DNA of 64,000 nt from Ceratotherium simum simum (lineage: Eukaryota; Chordata; Mammalia; Perissodactyla; Rhinocerotidae), in the NCBI RefSeq assembly GCF_000283155.1, contig NW_004454160.1:4378845-4442844 (forward strand), read 5' to 3'. The notes under the pieces were generated by a model, which was not told the origin of the DNA, did not search any database, and saw only the letters and a program-made list of their open reading frames with translations. The position numbers and the translations under genes are program-made. Shown here piece after piece: positions 19,833-31,099 of this stretch (positions within the stretch are counted from its first letter, which is position 1; each line of letters opens with the position of its first letter).

Positions 19833-22427
19833 TGTCTGCTTACCATTTACAGTTCAGCACCACACACCTGAGAACATTCTGAGACGAGCAGCAGACAGGG
19901 GTGCTTATAATGAAAGGGCAGGCCCTGAGCCAGGAAGTGGCGTCTGCCCTTCACCATAAACTATCAAACGGCAGTTTGAACAAAGTTTATGGCCTTGGCT
20001 TGGTTCCAGCCTTGAGGTCTCAGGCTGCAAATTACCCCAAAGCTGTAGATCCTGCTGGTGGGGCTGAGGCCACCCTGGGTTCTGCGGTGGGCGAACAGAT
20101 CGCATTTGGGCTCCCTCCTCCCGCTCTTCTTTGTGTCTGTCAAAATCAAATTGAGATGAACGTCCTGACTGGCCTTGACAGGAAAAGAAACCACACAGGG
20201 CTATGTGATTTGCAGTTCAGCTGTTTTGGAGAGATGGCAGGAATGGGGAGAGAGGAAGAGAGTCCTCATCTCTGGAACCTTCGGAGGCGGCCAGGTCTGT
20301 TTTTAGCTTCTGCTGGTGGGGCTATCTCATTCTTCCCCTCCTACTCTGAGCTAAAGCTCCAGCAGCTGGGCTCCCCACGGGCGGGCTGGGGGCTTTCCTG
20401 TCCCCTCGGCCAGCTCTGTCGGTTCATGGGACTGTCCTGTGGTTGTCCTACCCAGATGCCCCCAGCAAGCTGCGAACGAGGGTCTGAGGGAGGCAATTTG
20501 GAATAAGATCTGCTAAAAGCAGAATTGAGAGCAGGGAAACATGGAATATCAGCATAGCAGGGGAGACCGCGAGGACGGAGAAGCGCCGCATAAATCTGCA
20601 TGGCTAATAAAGTCAGGACAGAGCCTCTGAGAGCCCTGGGACATCAGGTCGAGGACAAGGGGGAGTTGTGAACTTGCGAGGAGGAATACACAGCCAGGCA
20701 AATACTCTGTCGTTTTGGAGAAAGAGGAAAGGAGGGAGGGGAGGAGAGGGCAGCTGTGATTTCTAACAAGTGAGGGCACAATGAGGCAATTGTCGGCCAA
20801 TCAGAGTGAAAGATGGAATTTGAACCGAGGAAAGGGACTAGAAAAGACCCCTGGGGACATGAGAGTGCCGCATTCTTGTGCCTCCTGAGACTCTGTGGGA
20901 GGACAGAGAAGAGCAGTCGGAGGCCTGTGCTCCTCGGGATTAACACTTGTGTTTCGGATTTCCCTTTGTGCAGATTTCAGTGTACTTGGAAGAATGTCCC
21001 TGTGGGGCGGTGGACAGCCCTCCCTGGGGAGTGGCCTCTCCCTACAGGCCTTGCCTCCCTGAACTGCGTGACAAAGGGCAAGGTTCTTGGCAGAACCCAT
21101 CCTTTGGCAGGTGGGTTCCCCTTCCCTCTCCTCGGCTTCTGTTTCACAAAATGCTGACTCACCGGCAGATGGGAACTCCGAGATCTTTTGGGAATCCCAT
21201 CCTTCTCGTCCTCGACAGGTGGCCGTCCAGCCTGGACTTGAGCACGTCCACAAACAGGGAGCATATCACCTCACAATGCAGCCATTCTCATTTTGGCCTA
21301 TTTTTAGTAAGTTTTTCTTTTATATCAAGAAAAAAATCTATCTTCCTCTAACTTCTACTGATTTTCCTATCTTAGAGTCACGCAGAATAAATTCAACCTC
21401 TTTCCAATATGGTAGGCCCATAAACATTTTTAGGATTGCTCTCATTTCCCAATAAATCTTCTGCTTTCCAAATAGTTCCAGTTCCTTCACCCCTATCCCT
21501 CGGGAACAACTTCCTCACCACCTGCCCTCCCAGTTGCTCTCCTCTGAGTATGCATCAGCTTTTCACTTAGTTGTTGTGTTCTTTATTCATTCATAGCCCC
21601 AATTTATTCCAACAGAGACTTGAAGGAGTTTGCAAAGCATAAACGATAAGCAGGATTATACAAGCAATGGAGGGAATGTCAGTGAAGGGAAAATAAATGC
21701 AGGAAACATTGGCCCCAGGTAAATGCAGCACACAGACATATGCCATACAGTGCTCCAAACTGGGCTGTATGTAGGCCCTAAATTTACCTCTGAACCCACT
21801 GGCAATCAAGTCAAAAAGGGAAAGTTACACATGGGTAGTTATACAATTCAACGTCCTTAGGGCGAACAGAAACACAGCTATTCCTAGATCTGGAAATGAA
21901 AAATTTCCTAGTCCTCCTAAAGAAGAATGCACCCAATGATTTTCTTACGATAGGTTTAATAACACTCTTACTCAAGCTGTTTCTATAAAGTCGTCTCTCA
22001 ATGTAGATCTAGGTCTTAACTCCAAAGTGCAATTGCAATAAAAGCGTATGCTCCAGTTTGTTAATGTGCCTCTTAAAATGTGGCAATAAAATATTTCAAA
22101 CCCAATCTGACCAAAGAAAATTACAACAAGCTATTTCTGCCTGTTTTGGGACACTTGATTTCTATTAATGCAGCCTACAGTTGCATTAGCTTTTTGGGCA
22201 GTGACATTGCTATTGACTCTTTGAGGCAGTCTACTCAAACCTATTTCTGCTGCTGTGACAGGAACTGAATTTAAGCCAAGCTGTCTTCATCTTTTAACTT
22301 GTGCAATTGATTTTTTGAGCTTAAGTGCAGGACTATATTGTTTATCACTACAAAATGCCATCTTGTTAGAGTCACTCCCATTTGTTCTGTCCTGTTGATG
22401 GACTTTGATTTGGATTACATCAACCAA
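19833..22427. other. Mostly unique sequence; no gene established
   Basis: A GC-richer block (19.9-21.3 kb) with long open frames on both strands, including a 201-codon plus-strand frame at 19901-20506 and a 150-codon minus-strand frame at 20801-21253. None has a recognisable domain, and opposite-strand openness points to low stop-codon frequency rather than coding. From about 21.6 kb the sequence is AT-rich and may include an ancient unnamed repeat (TTGTGCAATTGATTTTTTGAGCTTAAGTGCAGGAC at about 22300). Confidence 0.4.
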
Positions 22428-22428
22428 T

Positions 22429-22601
22429 ATACCGTGTTCCAACAAATACAAGACTTTTAATTGTAAGATACATTATTTTTTAAAACATTTACTGTGAGGA
22501 AGAGATACTGCCAATTAAATTATGACATGCAGTTGATTGTGTGATGCATTTGATTTTAGACATGTTAAAATGTGCATCTTATAATTAGTGAAATATGGTA
22601 T
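22429..22601. mobile_element. Foldback MITE
   Basis: About 170 bp with imperfect terminal inverted repeats. The left end TACCGTGTTCCAACAAATACAAGA matches the complement of the right end (TACCATATTTCACTAATTATAAGA), and an inner AATTGTAAGATACATTATTTT pairs with AAAATGTGCATCTTATAATT. It has no coding capacity. The family is not certain, though the ACCGTATTTCC...TAAGA terminus is a pattern seen in vertebrate DNA-transposon MITEs. Confidence 0.65.
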
Positions 22602-24985
22602 TAATATATTCACATTCTGTCATTTGCAATTTGATAATCGTATCCTCCATAGCACCATTTATTGGGTATTCATGAAATGCAGCTACTGATGAAAACGCTG
22701 AACTGGACAGGGCCAAGGAGAGGGAGTCCAGTGGACTTCCACAGGGGAGCTCAGGTTTGCTTGTTCATTTGTTTGTATACCCTCTCATCAAATAAATATT
22801 AATTTATCCGGTGAATGCACAGAGGACTCAGGTTACAAAAATGAAGATGACCCGGTCCCTTCAAACTCAATCTGGTATTCAGACGTTAATCCATTAAGGC
22901 TCACTCTCTGGGCCTGGTTCTTAGGGCACCTCAGAATCCCCTGGACTGAACTATTGTCCACATCAGAAGTGAGGCTCAGTCAGGAAGTGTGACTGGAGGA
23001 GGATGGGCTAGAGCAGGGAAGAGGCCAGGACCCAGTACCAGGGCTGGGGACATGGCCTGATCAGGGGTGAGTAAGTAAAGAAGGAGGTCCCAATGCCTGA
23101 AGGGTGGGGTGAGCTCAGGCATGACCAGGAAATAGTTAGACTAGGGATATCCATCAGGAAGAACGGGCGCTAGACCAGAGATGCCAGGGTTGTCAATCCT
23201 CAGGGTCAGTAGTCAAGCAGGTAACATCCAGAGGTCTGAGCTTGCATGAGATATAGGACACGGGTCCAGGCCCAGATGGCAACAGTCGAATAGGGCACCG
23301 AAGGCCGGCAGTGTGTGCTTTGCTTCTGGACAGGGATCAGGGCACCAGGAGGCATAACCAATCAGATCTAAGAACCAAGTTCTAAGATGTAGACTTGCCC
23401 CCTTCCCTGAGTTTCCACGGGGTGGGGATGTGGGGAGGTGGACAGATGTGGGGAGAGACGTCCTCCTCAGGGGCAGTGAGCTCTCGGGCCTGGCCTCGGT
23501 GTGGAGCAGGGGGAGAGGGACCCGGGCTGCTGACATGCAGCCAAGAAGCCAGGGAGGGACTGCCGGGGAGTAGACAGGGAAGAACACGGGAGCAATGCCT
23601 GCTTTGGAGATGAGGTCTGAGAAGGTGAGTGGTTCCCTGACGCCTTGCTCAGGAGGCAGACAGAGAGTGTGGAGGTCTCTGATGTGCGGGAATCCCAGTC
23701 AGGAACTGGCTCAGGGCAGAATGGGCTGGTGGGTGACAACACAGGTGCGCACAGCTGTGGGGACCTGGGGAAGGCAGGGACAGAGGGAATAGGCAGTGAG
23801 TTCTCATTTCTCCTTTATTGGAGGCAATCGCTTTTTCATCCATCCTTTAAGGTAAGCAATGAACATTGCTTTATTAAGTATCTACTCCCTGCAAGATGTT
23901 GGATGGGCTGATGGAAGGCGCTTAAGAACCATCTCTGATTTAAGAATCTCAATAATGAGGAAGGTAAGATGTGAACTCAAATACTTTAGTCTTGAGGATT
24001 AAGACTTATGTGGCTGCACCATAGAAGGAGGCTCAGCCATCTCCATGAAGGGCCCCCACGCTGCATGGATCACAGTGCAGTCTCTCTGTCCTAATGCCAC
24101 AGGCTTTCTGCCACACTGGCCCGCTGCTCTCATCTGTTACTTCAGCGTCTCCTCTATGTCTCTGCTCTAAGATTGGGGATTCTAGTGATAGTTACCTGTG
24201 GACTAGACAAAAAGAGAGAGTAAGTCAAGGATGAAATGTATTGAGTGCTTGTTACATACCAGACCCCAGGCTAGGAGCCAGGGGGGCACAAAGATGTGAT
24301 GTACATTGTCACAGTCTACAGTGACTTACAATTAGATAGACTTCTTTCCATGTTTAAAAATTATTGTGACCCTTCCTGGGACAAAAAGTTTACCCCTTCT
24401 TTTTTTACTCATTTAAGTAAAAAATGAGTTCATAGTGGCTTAGAATAATAATTGTAAATCAAATGTAGAACATTGCTTTACTCTTATGTCAGTGTGAAAT
24501 AGAAATATAATCAATTCTGGCCAATTGCAACTTAATTCTGAATGCAGCAAGGTGCCCAGTGCTCGTTTGTCCGAATAGCTTCATTGTTTGCACTAACTCA
24601 GACACACATGTGATTCGGTTGTGCCCTCTCACTTCGAAGTGAGCCCCTTACAAACATCCCATCCCTCTGGTTTTGGGTTTTTGCTTTTAAGCGAAAATGA
24701 GATACAAGACCTAATTAAGTGGCGAATTTAGATACGAACTTTAAAAGGGTAGAGATTCTTATAATCACATTAAAGTCTTTCTATTATTAGATAAGCCCGA
24801 AACTCATTTTCTCCACTGGGCCAAACTTAGATTGAAATGTGGAAATAGATGATCAAGATTTGGGATTTTGTACTTTCCTGTGAGGGCAGACACAGGCCTC
24901 AGCCCTGGAAATTCTTCACAGGGGCCTCATAAAACATGACTCAGTCAGGGGAGATAATGGTGACATTAGTGACAAGAATGTATGG
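22602..24985. other. Unique or ancient-repeat spacer
   Basis: It includes a GC-rich stretch (22.9-23.8 kb) with open frames on both strands (for example 124 codons minus at 23213-23587) but no domain. A G-run cluster occurs at 23419-23453. A piece at about 24235-24290 (ATTGAGTGCTTGTTACATACCAGACCCCAGGCTAGG) looks like an ancient interspersed repeat. No gene supported. Confidence 0.4.
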
Positions 24986-24989
24986 CACC

Positions 24990-25260
24990 TCCTGGGGCCA
25001 GGATCCACGCCAGACGCTGGGAATGCGGGAATAAATACCAGCAGCCAACTGATCGCCAGGTACCGTTCTAAGCACTCCGCATGTAGTACTGCATTCAATC
25101 CTCAAAACAACCCTGTGCGCTAGGTATTATTACCTCCCCCTGTGAGAGAGAGTGAAGTAACTTGCCCAGATCCAGGCTCGAGCTAATAAATACAGTCAGG
25201 ATTCAAACTGGCTCCAGATCCTCCAGCCTTAACCAGTGATTTTAAGAGCCTTGAAATTAC
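24990..25260 (-). mobile_element. MIR SINE, antisense
   Basis: AATCCTCAAAACAACCCTGTGCGCTAGGTATTATTA...GTGAAGTAACTTGCCCAGATCCAGGCTCGAGCTAATAAA..GATTCAAACTGGCTCC is the antisense MIR core in order. Confidence 0.85.
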
Positions 25261-25422
25261 CTCTTCCTTTGCCAAATTTTCCAATTCGCAGGACTTCAAT
25301 TGCAAGGTTAGTGAGGTGAGTTGATAACCTGCTCCATATTGAAAGCCTAATCCATGTCTCCATTTGTCACAGATGTAAAAATCAGGAAGATCATTTTCCT
25401 AATTCATTCTGCTAAATAGTAT

Positions 25423-25760
25423 TCTCTGAATCAGCTCGGGCTGCTTTAACTAAGTACCATAGACTAGGTAGCTTACAGACAACAGAAATTAATTTCTTAT
25501 AGTTCTGGAGGCTGGGAGTTTAAGATCAGGGTGCCAGCATGGTCCGGTTCTGGTGAGAGCTCTCTCCTGGGTTGCAGACAGCAGACTTTTCACAGTATCC
25601 TCACAAAGCAGAAAGAGAGCTAGCGAGGTCTCAGGCCTTTTCTTCTAAGGGCACTAATCCCATTCATGAGGGCTCCCAAAGGCCCCACCTCCTAATACTA
25701 TCTCATGGAGGGTTAGATTTCAACATATGAATTTTGGGGGGACACAAATATTCAGCCTGT
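25423..25760 (-). mobile_element. MaLR-type solo LTR (MLT1/MST-like), antisense
   Basis: Reads TCGGGCTGCTTTAACTAAGTACCATAGACTAGGTAGCTTA, TTAGTTTCTTATAGTTCTGGAGGCTGGGAGTT-like text, and AACATATGAATTTTGGGGGGACACAAATATTCAGCCTGTAA, the hallmark of antisense mammalian apparent LTR retrotransposon LTRs. The sequence AATAGTAT occurs on both sides (25415-25422, 25761-25768), so part of it is the target duplication. No internal region is present. Confidence 0.88.
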
Positions 25761-25768
25761 AATAGTAT

Positions 25769-26178
25769 CAATGAAGGAGTTGGGAACAAGATGGGTGATT
25801 AGGGACCCAGGAGTCAGGAAGGTGGAATGTTAAAGGTCACCATTGGAGAGCAGGGAGAAGTGGACAGGTTCTATTGAAATATTCTTGGCTTCTTTTGTCT
25901 TTCTTTTCTGATTTAGATTCTGACCTCATCCCAGGTCTATCACACTGAAGATGCTAGAACAGCAAACTAAGAAAGAGAAGGAGCCCACTGAACTTGTCTG
26001 TTCCCTGCTCCTTCCCAGGAGTGGTGACATTTGGAAATCATAACCCCTCGACAAACAATATAATAATAATTTTAAAAAGCAACACACTGTACACTAAGTG
26101 TTAGTGACCTTGTGTAATGGGACACAATTGGCTTAGTAAGGGCTGGGGCTTAGACACCATTGGGAAGAGTAGTTAAAT
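25769..26178. other. Spacer, nothing recognised
   Basis: Ordinary sequence without gene or repeat signatures. Confidence 0.4.
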
Positions 26179-26188
26179 GCCATCCTTC

Positions 26189-26490
26189 TGGGCCGGCCCT
26201 GTGGCTTAGCGGTTAAGTGCGCACGCTCTGCTATTGGTGGCCCGGGTTCGGATCCCAGGCGCGCACCAACGCACCACTTCTCCAGCCCTGCTGAGGCTGC
26301 GTCCCACATACAGCAACTAGAAGGATGTGCAGCTATGACATACAACTATCAACTGGGGCTTTGGGGGAAAAAAAGGAGGAGGATTGGCAATAGATGTTAG
26401 CTCAGAGCCGGTCTTCCTCAGCAAAAAGAGGAGGATTAGCATGGATGTTAGCTCAGGGCTGATCTTCCTCACAAAAAAAAAAAAAAAAAA
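26189..26490 (+). mobile_element. ERE SINE, long form with two tail modules
   Basis: Head GGGCCGGCCCTGTGGCTTAGCGGTTAAG, full body, then two tandem tail modules (at about 26374-26425 and 26426-26475) and an 18-A tail. Target duplication GCCATCCTTC at 26179-26188 and 26491-26500. Well preserved. Confidence 0.96.
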
Positions 26491-26500
26491 GCCATCCTTC

Positions 26501-26869
26501 CTCAACATATCCATGGGCACTTGGGTCTCCCTTCTATCTATCTCTGCATCTATTAATTTATTTAGGAATGGGATTTATTAAGTATGGCAGAGTCTTCTCT
26601 TCGGAGAAGAGGATTAGGACCTTGACCTATCCCTCCACCACACCCCACTGTGAAGTTCAAAAATATAAACATGTGTGCATGGACTTGGGTGGCTCTGACT
26701 GAGGCCAGAGGAAAGGAATGAAGTATGGTGGCTCCTGAGGGTAAGTGTGCCTTCAGGAGGAGAGGGTCTAGATCTACCTAGCACCTACCTAGATGCTACC
26801 TACTCTGTCCAAGTATGCCCTGGAGGAAATGACTACGGTAAGTGCATATTGAAAAAAATAATACCTTAG
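26501..26869. other. Spacer, nothing recognised
   Basis: No supported feature. A short local duplication (CTAGCACCTACCTAGATGCTACCTA) is present near 26778. Confidence 0.4.
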
Positions 26870-27085
26870 TTGTGCAGAATGTAGGCATTGAGGACTGACA
26901 GGTCTACGTTTGATTTGTGGTCTATGTCTTTTGGCAAATTACCCACCTCTGTCTAGGCCTCATCTATAGAATTATAATAATAACTGCCTAACTCCTCAAT
27001 TGCGATCAGAAATAAATATGAAATAATTCATGTAAAGCATTGAGCACCACATCTGGTACATAGTAAGTACTCAATACATGTTATA
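26870..27085 (+). mobile_element. MIR SINE
   Basis: Sense MIR, diverged: GGCAAATTACCCACCTCTGTCTAGGCCTCA, ATAATAATAACTGCCTAACTCC, CATGTAAAGCATTGAGCACCACATCTGGTACATAGTAAGTACTCAATA. Confidence 0.8.
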
Positions 27086-27699
27086 TAGAAAACCACTAAG
27101 TGTACACATATCACTACATTGCTGACTCACTTGGACTTCTGGCAGTTGCCTTGTGGGACAGTCTCCATTGGCTTGAATACTGAGGTCTTCATCATCTGTA
27201 GAGGATCCATCTCCACCTGGGAGGGTTGGCCAATTCCTGTACTAGGGGCAGTGGGAATAAGAGGGTCCTGGGAGAGGTAGAGGGAGGTGCCCAGCTGGGC
27301 TCTGTCTTTGCAGGACCGTAGGGCTTCGTCATGTTGTCCTACACACCAGTGACCGCAACTAGGGGTGAAACGGTGGCAGGGAAGGCATGTGAGACCAGCA
27401 GGTGGGGCCATCAGGAGGCAGCTCAGAGAGGGCAACCACAGGCAGCCACAGAGCGCAGCCTCTCTGGTGTGGGGTGCATGCAAGTTTCTGCTCTCCCAGC
27501 AGGGGGCAGCAAGTGACGAGGACAGGCGTTTAAATAACTCGGGGGACTCGGTAACACTTGGGAAGAGCAACTCTGGACAATAGTAAATTTCTTATTAATT
27601 TGGGATGGAGTGATTCAGAATGATAATTTGGGTATTAAAGTAAATGTGACTTTATTTTACAGTCATAAGCTGGTGGGGCCAGAGCACTTGAGTTATAAT
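27086..27699. other. Unique block with CTCF-like motifs
   Basis: GC-richer non-repeat sequence. A 147-codon minus-strand frame (27127-27570) spans it but has no recognisable domain. Its notable feature is the CTCF-type motif listed separately. Confidence 0.45.
27496..27510 (+). promoter_or_regulatory. CTCF-like binding motif
   Basis: CCAGCAGGGGGCAGC matches the CTCF core consensus CCASYAGRKGGCRSY at all 15 positions. A weaker, one-mismatch relative (CCAGCAGGTGGGGCC) lies 101 bp upstream at 27395-27409 in the same orientation. The site is in non-repetitive sequence. Occupancy cannot be judged from sequence alone. Confidence 0.6.
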
Positions 27700-27900
27700 A
27701 AATCTAGAATGTCAATAAATTTTAATAAAGGATTTAAACAAAATCACAGCAGAATGAACGCAAATTGCAAAATTAGCTTATGAAAATATTTCAGCCTCAC
27801 CACTAAAAAGAAATGTAAATTTAAACATGATAGCATTTTTAAATGTCAAACTATCAAAAAATTTTTAAAAATTATACCTTCTGACTAGTTTGAAGAACTT
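27700..27900 (+). mobile_element. Old L1 fragment (L1M-type)
   Basis: GAAAATATTTCAGCCTCACCACTAAAAAGAAATGTAAATTTAAA...ATGTCAAACTATCAAAAAATT is the sense pattern of an old L1 3' region. The same element class resumes near 29150. Confidence 0.6.
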
Positions 27901-27904
27901 TTAT

Positions 27905-28025
27905 GGTTTGGACTCTATTCATACATTATCTCACTTAGTCCTAATAATCGATCCTAAAATAGTCCTAAGTGTCAATCCCATTTTATGAACAAAGAAACTG
28001 AATCTCTAAGAGAATGAGTGATGTA
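27905..28025 (-). mobile_element. MIR SINE fragment, antisense
   Basis: ACATTATCTCACTTAGTCCTAATAATCG...CCCATTTTATGAACAAAGAAACTGAATCTCTAAGAGAATGAGTGA, a diverged antisense MIR. Confidence 0.7.
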
Positions 28026-28084
28026 AAGATGTCATTTTAAATATATATGTGTTGATGTCCTCACCCTCCTGAGATGCTACTAAA

Positions 28085-28240
28085 ATAATTCTTTGTTGTG
28101 GGAGCTGTCCTGTGCATTGTAGGATGTTTAGCAGCATCCTTGGTCTCTACCTACTAGATGCCGGTAGCAACCTTCCTCCCTAGTTGTGACAACCAAAAAT
28201 GTCTGTAGATATCGCCAAATGTTCCCCGGAGGGCACTGGG
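28085..28240 (-). mobile_element. MER5A-type hAT relic, antisense
   Basis: ATTCTTTGTTGTGGGAGCTGTCCTGTGCATTGTAGGATGTTTAGCAGCATCC, then CTAGATGCCGGTAGCA and GTTGTGACAACCAAAAATGTCTGTAGATATCGCCAAATGTTCCCC, match antisense MER5A in order. Fragmentary; terminal repeats are not clean. Confidence 0.92.
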
Positions 28241-29139
28241 ATAGGGGCTATCTGAGGGTGAGGAATCTCAACAAAATTTTTGCAGAGTGGTGTTTGATGG
28301 AGCAGGCTGGAGGAAACACAGCCCCCTGTGCCCACAGAGCCACCGTAGGACGCAGAACAGATGAGGGCTGGCTGGCCCTGCAGCACCGCAAGCTTAGAAA
28401 CTCCAGACACCAAAGAGGGCAGAAGAGAGCTGGAGAATTAAAACCCAGACGATTCGTTAAAAGTCTGTTTAGAGAACAATTTGATTCCTGACCCATCTTG
28501 AAGCAGGAGTATGAAGAACTTCAGCAGGGAGATCTTCAGGATATTGGGGAACTCAGTAGAATATCTGATATAATGGTGCATTTAAAAAAGTGTGAATGAT
28601 GACAAGAAGAGAATGTAAGAAGAAAAGGACTATTAGAAATGCCAGCCCAAACAAAAAGGGACAGGAAAGTAAATGTAATATTAACACAATATGGGTCTGT
28701 GTTCAATAGCATTTATGCAGTTATAATTTGTTCCTATATTAATCGTAACATAACAATAAATATATTAATGACAACCACAATGAGATATTGTTATATTATG
28801 TCATCATTAATTGTTGATTTATTATTGGTTAAACTAAATATAGTGATCTAAGTTTATTGGGAGGATGCGGGAATGTAAAGTGGGGATGGGGGGGTGGGTA
28901 TAAGTGCGCTGAATCCTGATCTGTTGCTGCAATAAGTGAGTAGACAATGTCTACAATTTCAAAATTATAGAGCATATTATTGGTGGTAAGCATCTAAAAC
29001 AATAGCTAAAAAAGTTAAGAATGGGTTGCCTCTGGGTTGTGGACAGGAGGGCAGAGCATAATGAGGCAGGAGACTAGTGTTTTTTATGTCTTTTGATAAT
29101 ATTTATTTTTAAAACAATATGCATATATCATTTTGATTA
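28241..29139. other. Spacer with probable L1 3' remnants and a G-run motif
   Basis: 28241-28620 is GC-moderate with a 101-codon plus-strand frame (28186-28491) that starts inside the MER5A relic, so it is incidental. From about 28.97 to 29.13 kb (GGTTGCCTCTGGGTTGTGG..., TTTATTTTTAAAACAATATGCATATATCA) the text resembles an old L1 3' end. G-quadruplex-type runs at 28882-28898. Confidence 0.4.
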
Positions 29140-29720
29140 AAAAATATTTATGATATCCAGACCTGTTGAAACTGTAGTGAGAGGAGCACTCTCATTTCTT
29201 GCTGGTGCAAGAAAGTATTGAGACAATTTTGGGGGAAAATAGGATGACAACTGTTAAGAGCCTTAAAATATCCATTAGCTCCAGGAAAGTATCCTGAGGA
29301 AGAAGCTAAAAATGTGGGCCAAAATTTGTTTACAAAGCTGCATATCATGTTATTTGTAACAGCAAAAAGTTGGAAACAACGTCAGTATCCAGCAATTGGG
29401 GAGTGGCTAAATAGATGTAGAGCTATACAACTAATGTTATACAGCCTTTGAAAGTGTTCATGAAGAACTTTAGTTCTGTGGACACATGCTTACAAACTGT
29501 GAAGTGAAAAAAAGCAGGGTACACAGCTAAAAGGTCTTATCTCAACCATATAAAATACATAATTGCAGAAAAAAAGACTAGACGGAAATATACAAGTGTA
29601 TTAACACTGCATATTTCTGAGATTACGGTAAATTTTATTTTCTTCTCCATTTTTCTTCAATTAGCATGTATTACTTTCATAAGGAGAAAGAACATTAATG
29701 TTATTATTTTAAAAGAAAAG
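29140..29720 (+). mobile_element. Old L1 3' region (L1M-type)
   Basis: TTATTTGTAACAGCAAAAAGTTGGAAACAACGTCAGTATCCAGCAATTGGGGAGTGGCTAAATAGA...ACAGCCTTTGAAAGTG...TGAAGTGAAAAAAAGCAGGGTACA is the sense 3' ORF2/UTR pattern of old L1. It is degraded, with no open polymerase frame. Confidence 0.8.
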
Positions 29721-30265
29721 GAAATAATCTTGAGTACAAAATATCTTGCTACAGAGCAAAATCTGGAGCTGAGCGGGTAAGGCCTGGAGGGTGGAGGGTG
29801 GAGGTTGCTCGTTACCTGCCTCAGGCCTTCCTGGAACCTCTGAAGTTTGATTTCCCACTTTACAGTCAGCTAGAGATTAGGAATGGAACAAAAGACTAAT
29901 GCAGAGTTTCACTTTGCATAACTAGTTTAGCTCATCAAGGCCTTCATTTCTATCCACAGTCTAATGGAGGCAGTAACATTTGTTGTCATTTTCCTGCGTC
30001 TGAATCTGTGGAGCTGATCATAGGAATCTACGAATTCTTAGACTCTTTTTGTTCAATTGCGGTGGGAAACAACAGAGGGACAATAATAGTTTCATTTATG
30101 GCTGTTTAGGCCAATAGCTAGGCTCAACCAGGTATGGCTAAAAAGCAAGCAAACAAACAAGACGTTACTTATTTGAAAGTCATTTTTAATGATCTTTTTC
30201 CTAATAAAATGTAGGTTTTCACCAAAATGCCAAATCGAAATATTCTGTCACTTATTAATAACACA
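29721..30265. other. AT-rich spacer, nothing recognised
   Basis: No gene or repeat signature seen. Confidence 0.4.
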
Positions 30266-30475
30266 AAATAGAACAATAGGTCTCAAACTTGAGTTGTTAA
30301 TCATCTGGGAAACGTGTTTAAAATGCAGACTAGTTGGCCCAAACCGCAAAGAGTATGATGCATAAAATCTAGGGTGGGCTCAAGAAGCTGTATTTTCAGC
30401 AATTACTGTAAGTGGATTTTGATGCTTGTGTTTCTGGAACTAGTCTTTGACAAACAGTTATAGAGTAAGGTTTGA
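30266..30475 (+). mobile_element. Diverged MER20/MER1-like hAT relic
   Basis: TAGGTCTCAAACTTGAGTTGTTAATCATCTGGGAAACGTGTTTAAAATGCAGACTAGTTGGCCC...AAGAAGCTGTATTTTCAGCAATTACTGTAAGTGGATTTTGATGC follows the TCTCAAACTTG...CACCTGGGAA...AATGCA...GATTCTGATGC plan of hAT-Charlie short elements. Highly diverged. Confidence 0.6.
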
Positions 30476-31099
30476 AGAATTACATACCCATGGATGTAAA
30501 TTAAATACCTTCCAAACTAAAAATTGTTTGTTATTAATCACTGGTTAATCTAACTAGTTTAATTTATAAATAAGTATTTCAACTTTCAGTAACATTGGTG
30601 AGTTAAACATAGGGAACTGAAGACATAGTTGTCTTCAACTCACCTGAAATTCCAATAAAATGACAGTAAATGGATTTTTGTAAAAGTCATAAATCCACAA
30701 GAACAAAGGAAAACAGGAGAAAAGACGACACTAGAAGAGAGATGTAAACGAAATCTTGGACGTCGTAAGGTGGATAGATGAGTGGTAAATGGTGTAGCAG
30801 TGTGGAGGAAGCAGAAATCTCCGTGTGCGATGGGGGAAGTGATAATGAGAAGCCAGTTTGCTCCAGTGGGCCTCATAGAGGCTCGGAGATCAGAGGCACC
30901 AGAAACCTCTGCATTTAGGGATGAGGAGTGGGGCTGAAAAAAGGAGCATTGATTCATAGTCTATAGGAGAAGCAGTCAGACTGCAGGTCTCTTCCCCTAT
31001 CCCACCAGGAGACAGAAGATTTATGCTCTAGAAGTTGACACAGGGGCTCTAACCTCAAGGATACCAGGTCAGTGAAGGAGAGGGGTGCCTATTATCAAT
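30476..31099. other. Spacer, nothing recognised
   Basis: A 105-codon minus-strand frame (30640-30957) has no domain. No repeat identified. Confidence 0.4.

Noticed and set aside
19901..20506. 201-codon plus-strand frame
   Set aside because: No recognisable domain, the opposite strand is open over much of the same DNA, no Kozak or splice support. Composition explains the openness.
23419..23453. G-run cluster as a strong G-quadruplex
   Set aside because: Three tight G4 runs are present but the fourth is about 14 nt away, giving only a weak motif.
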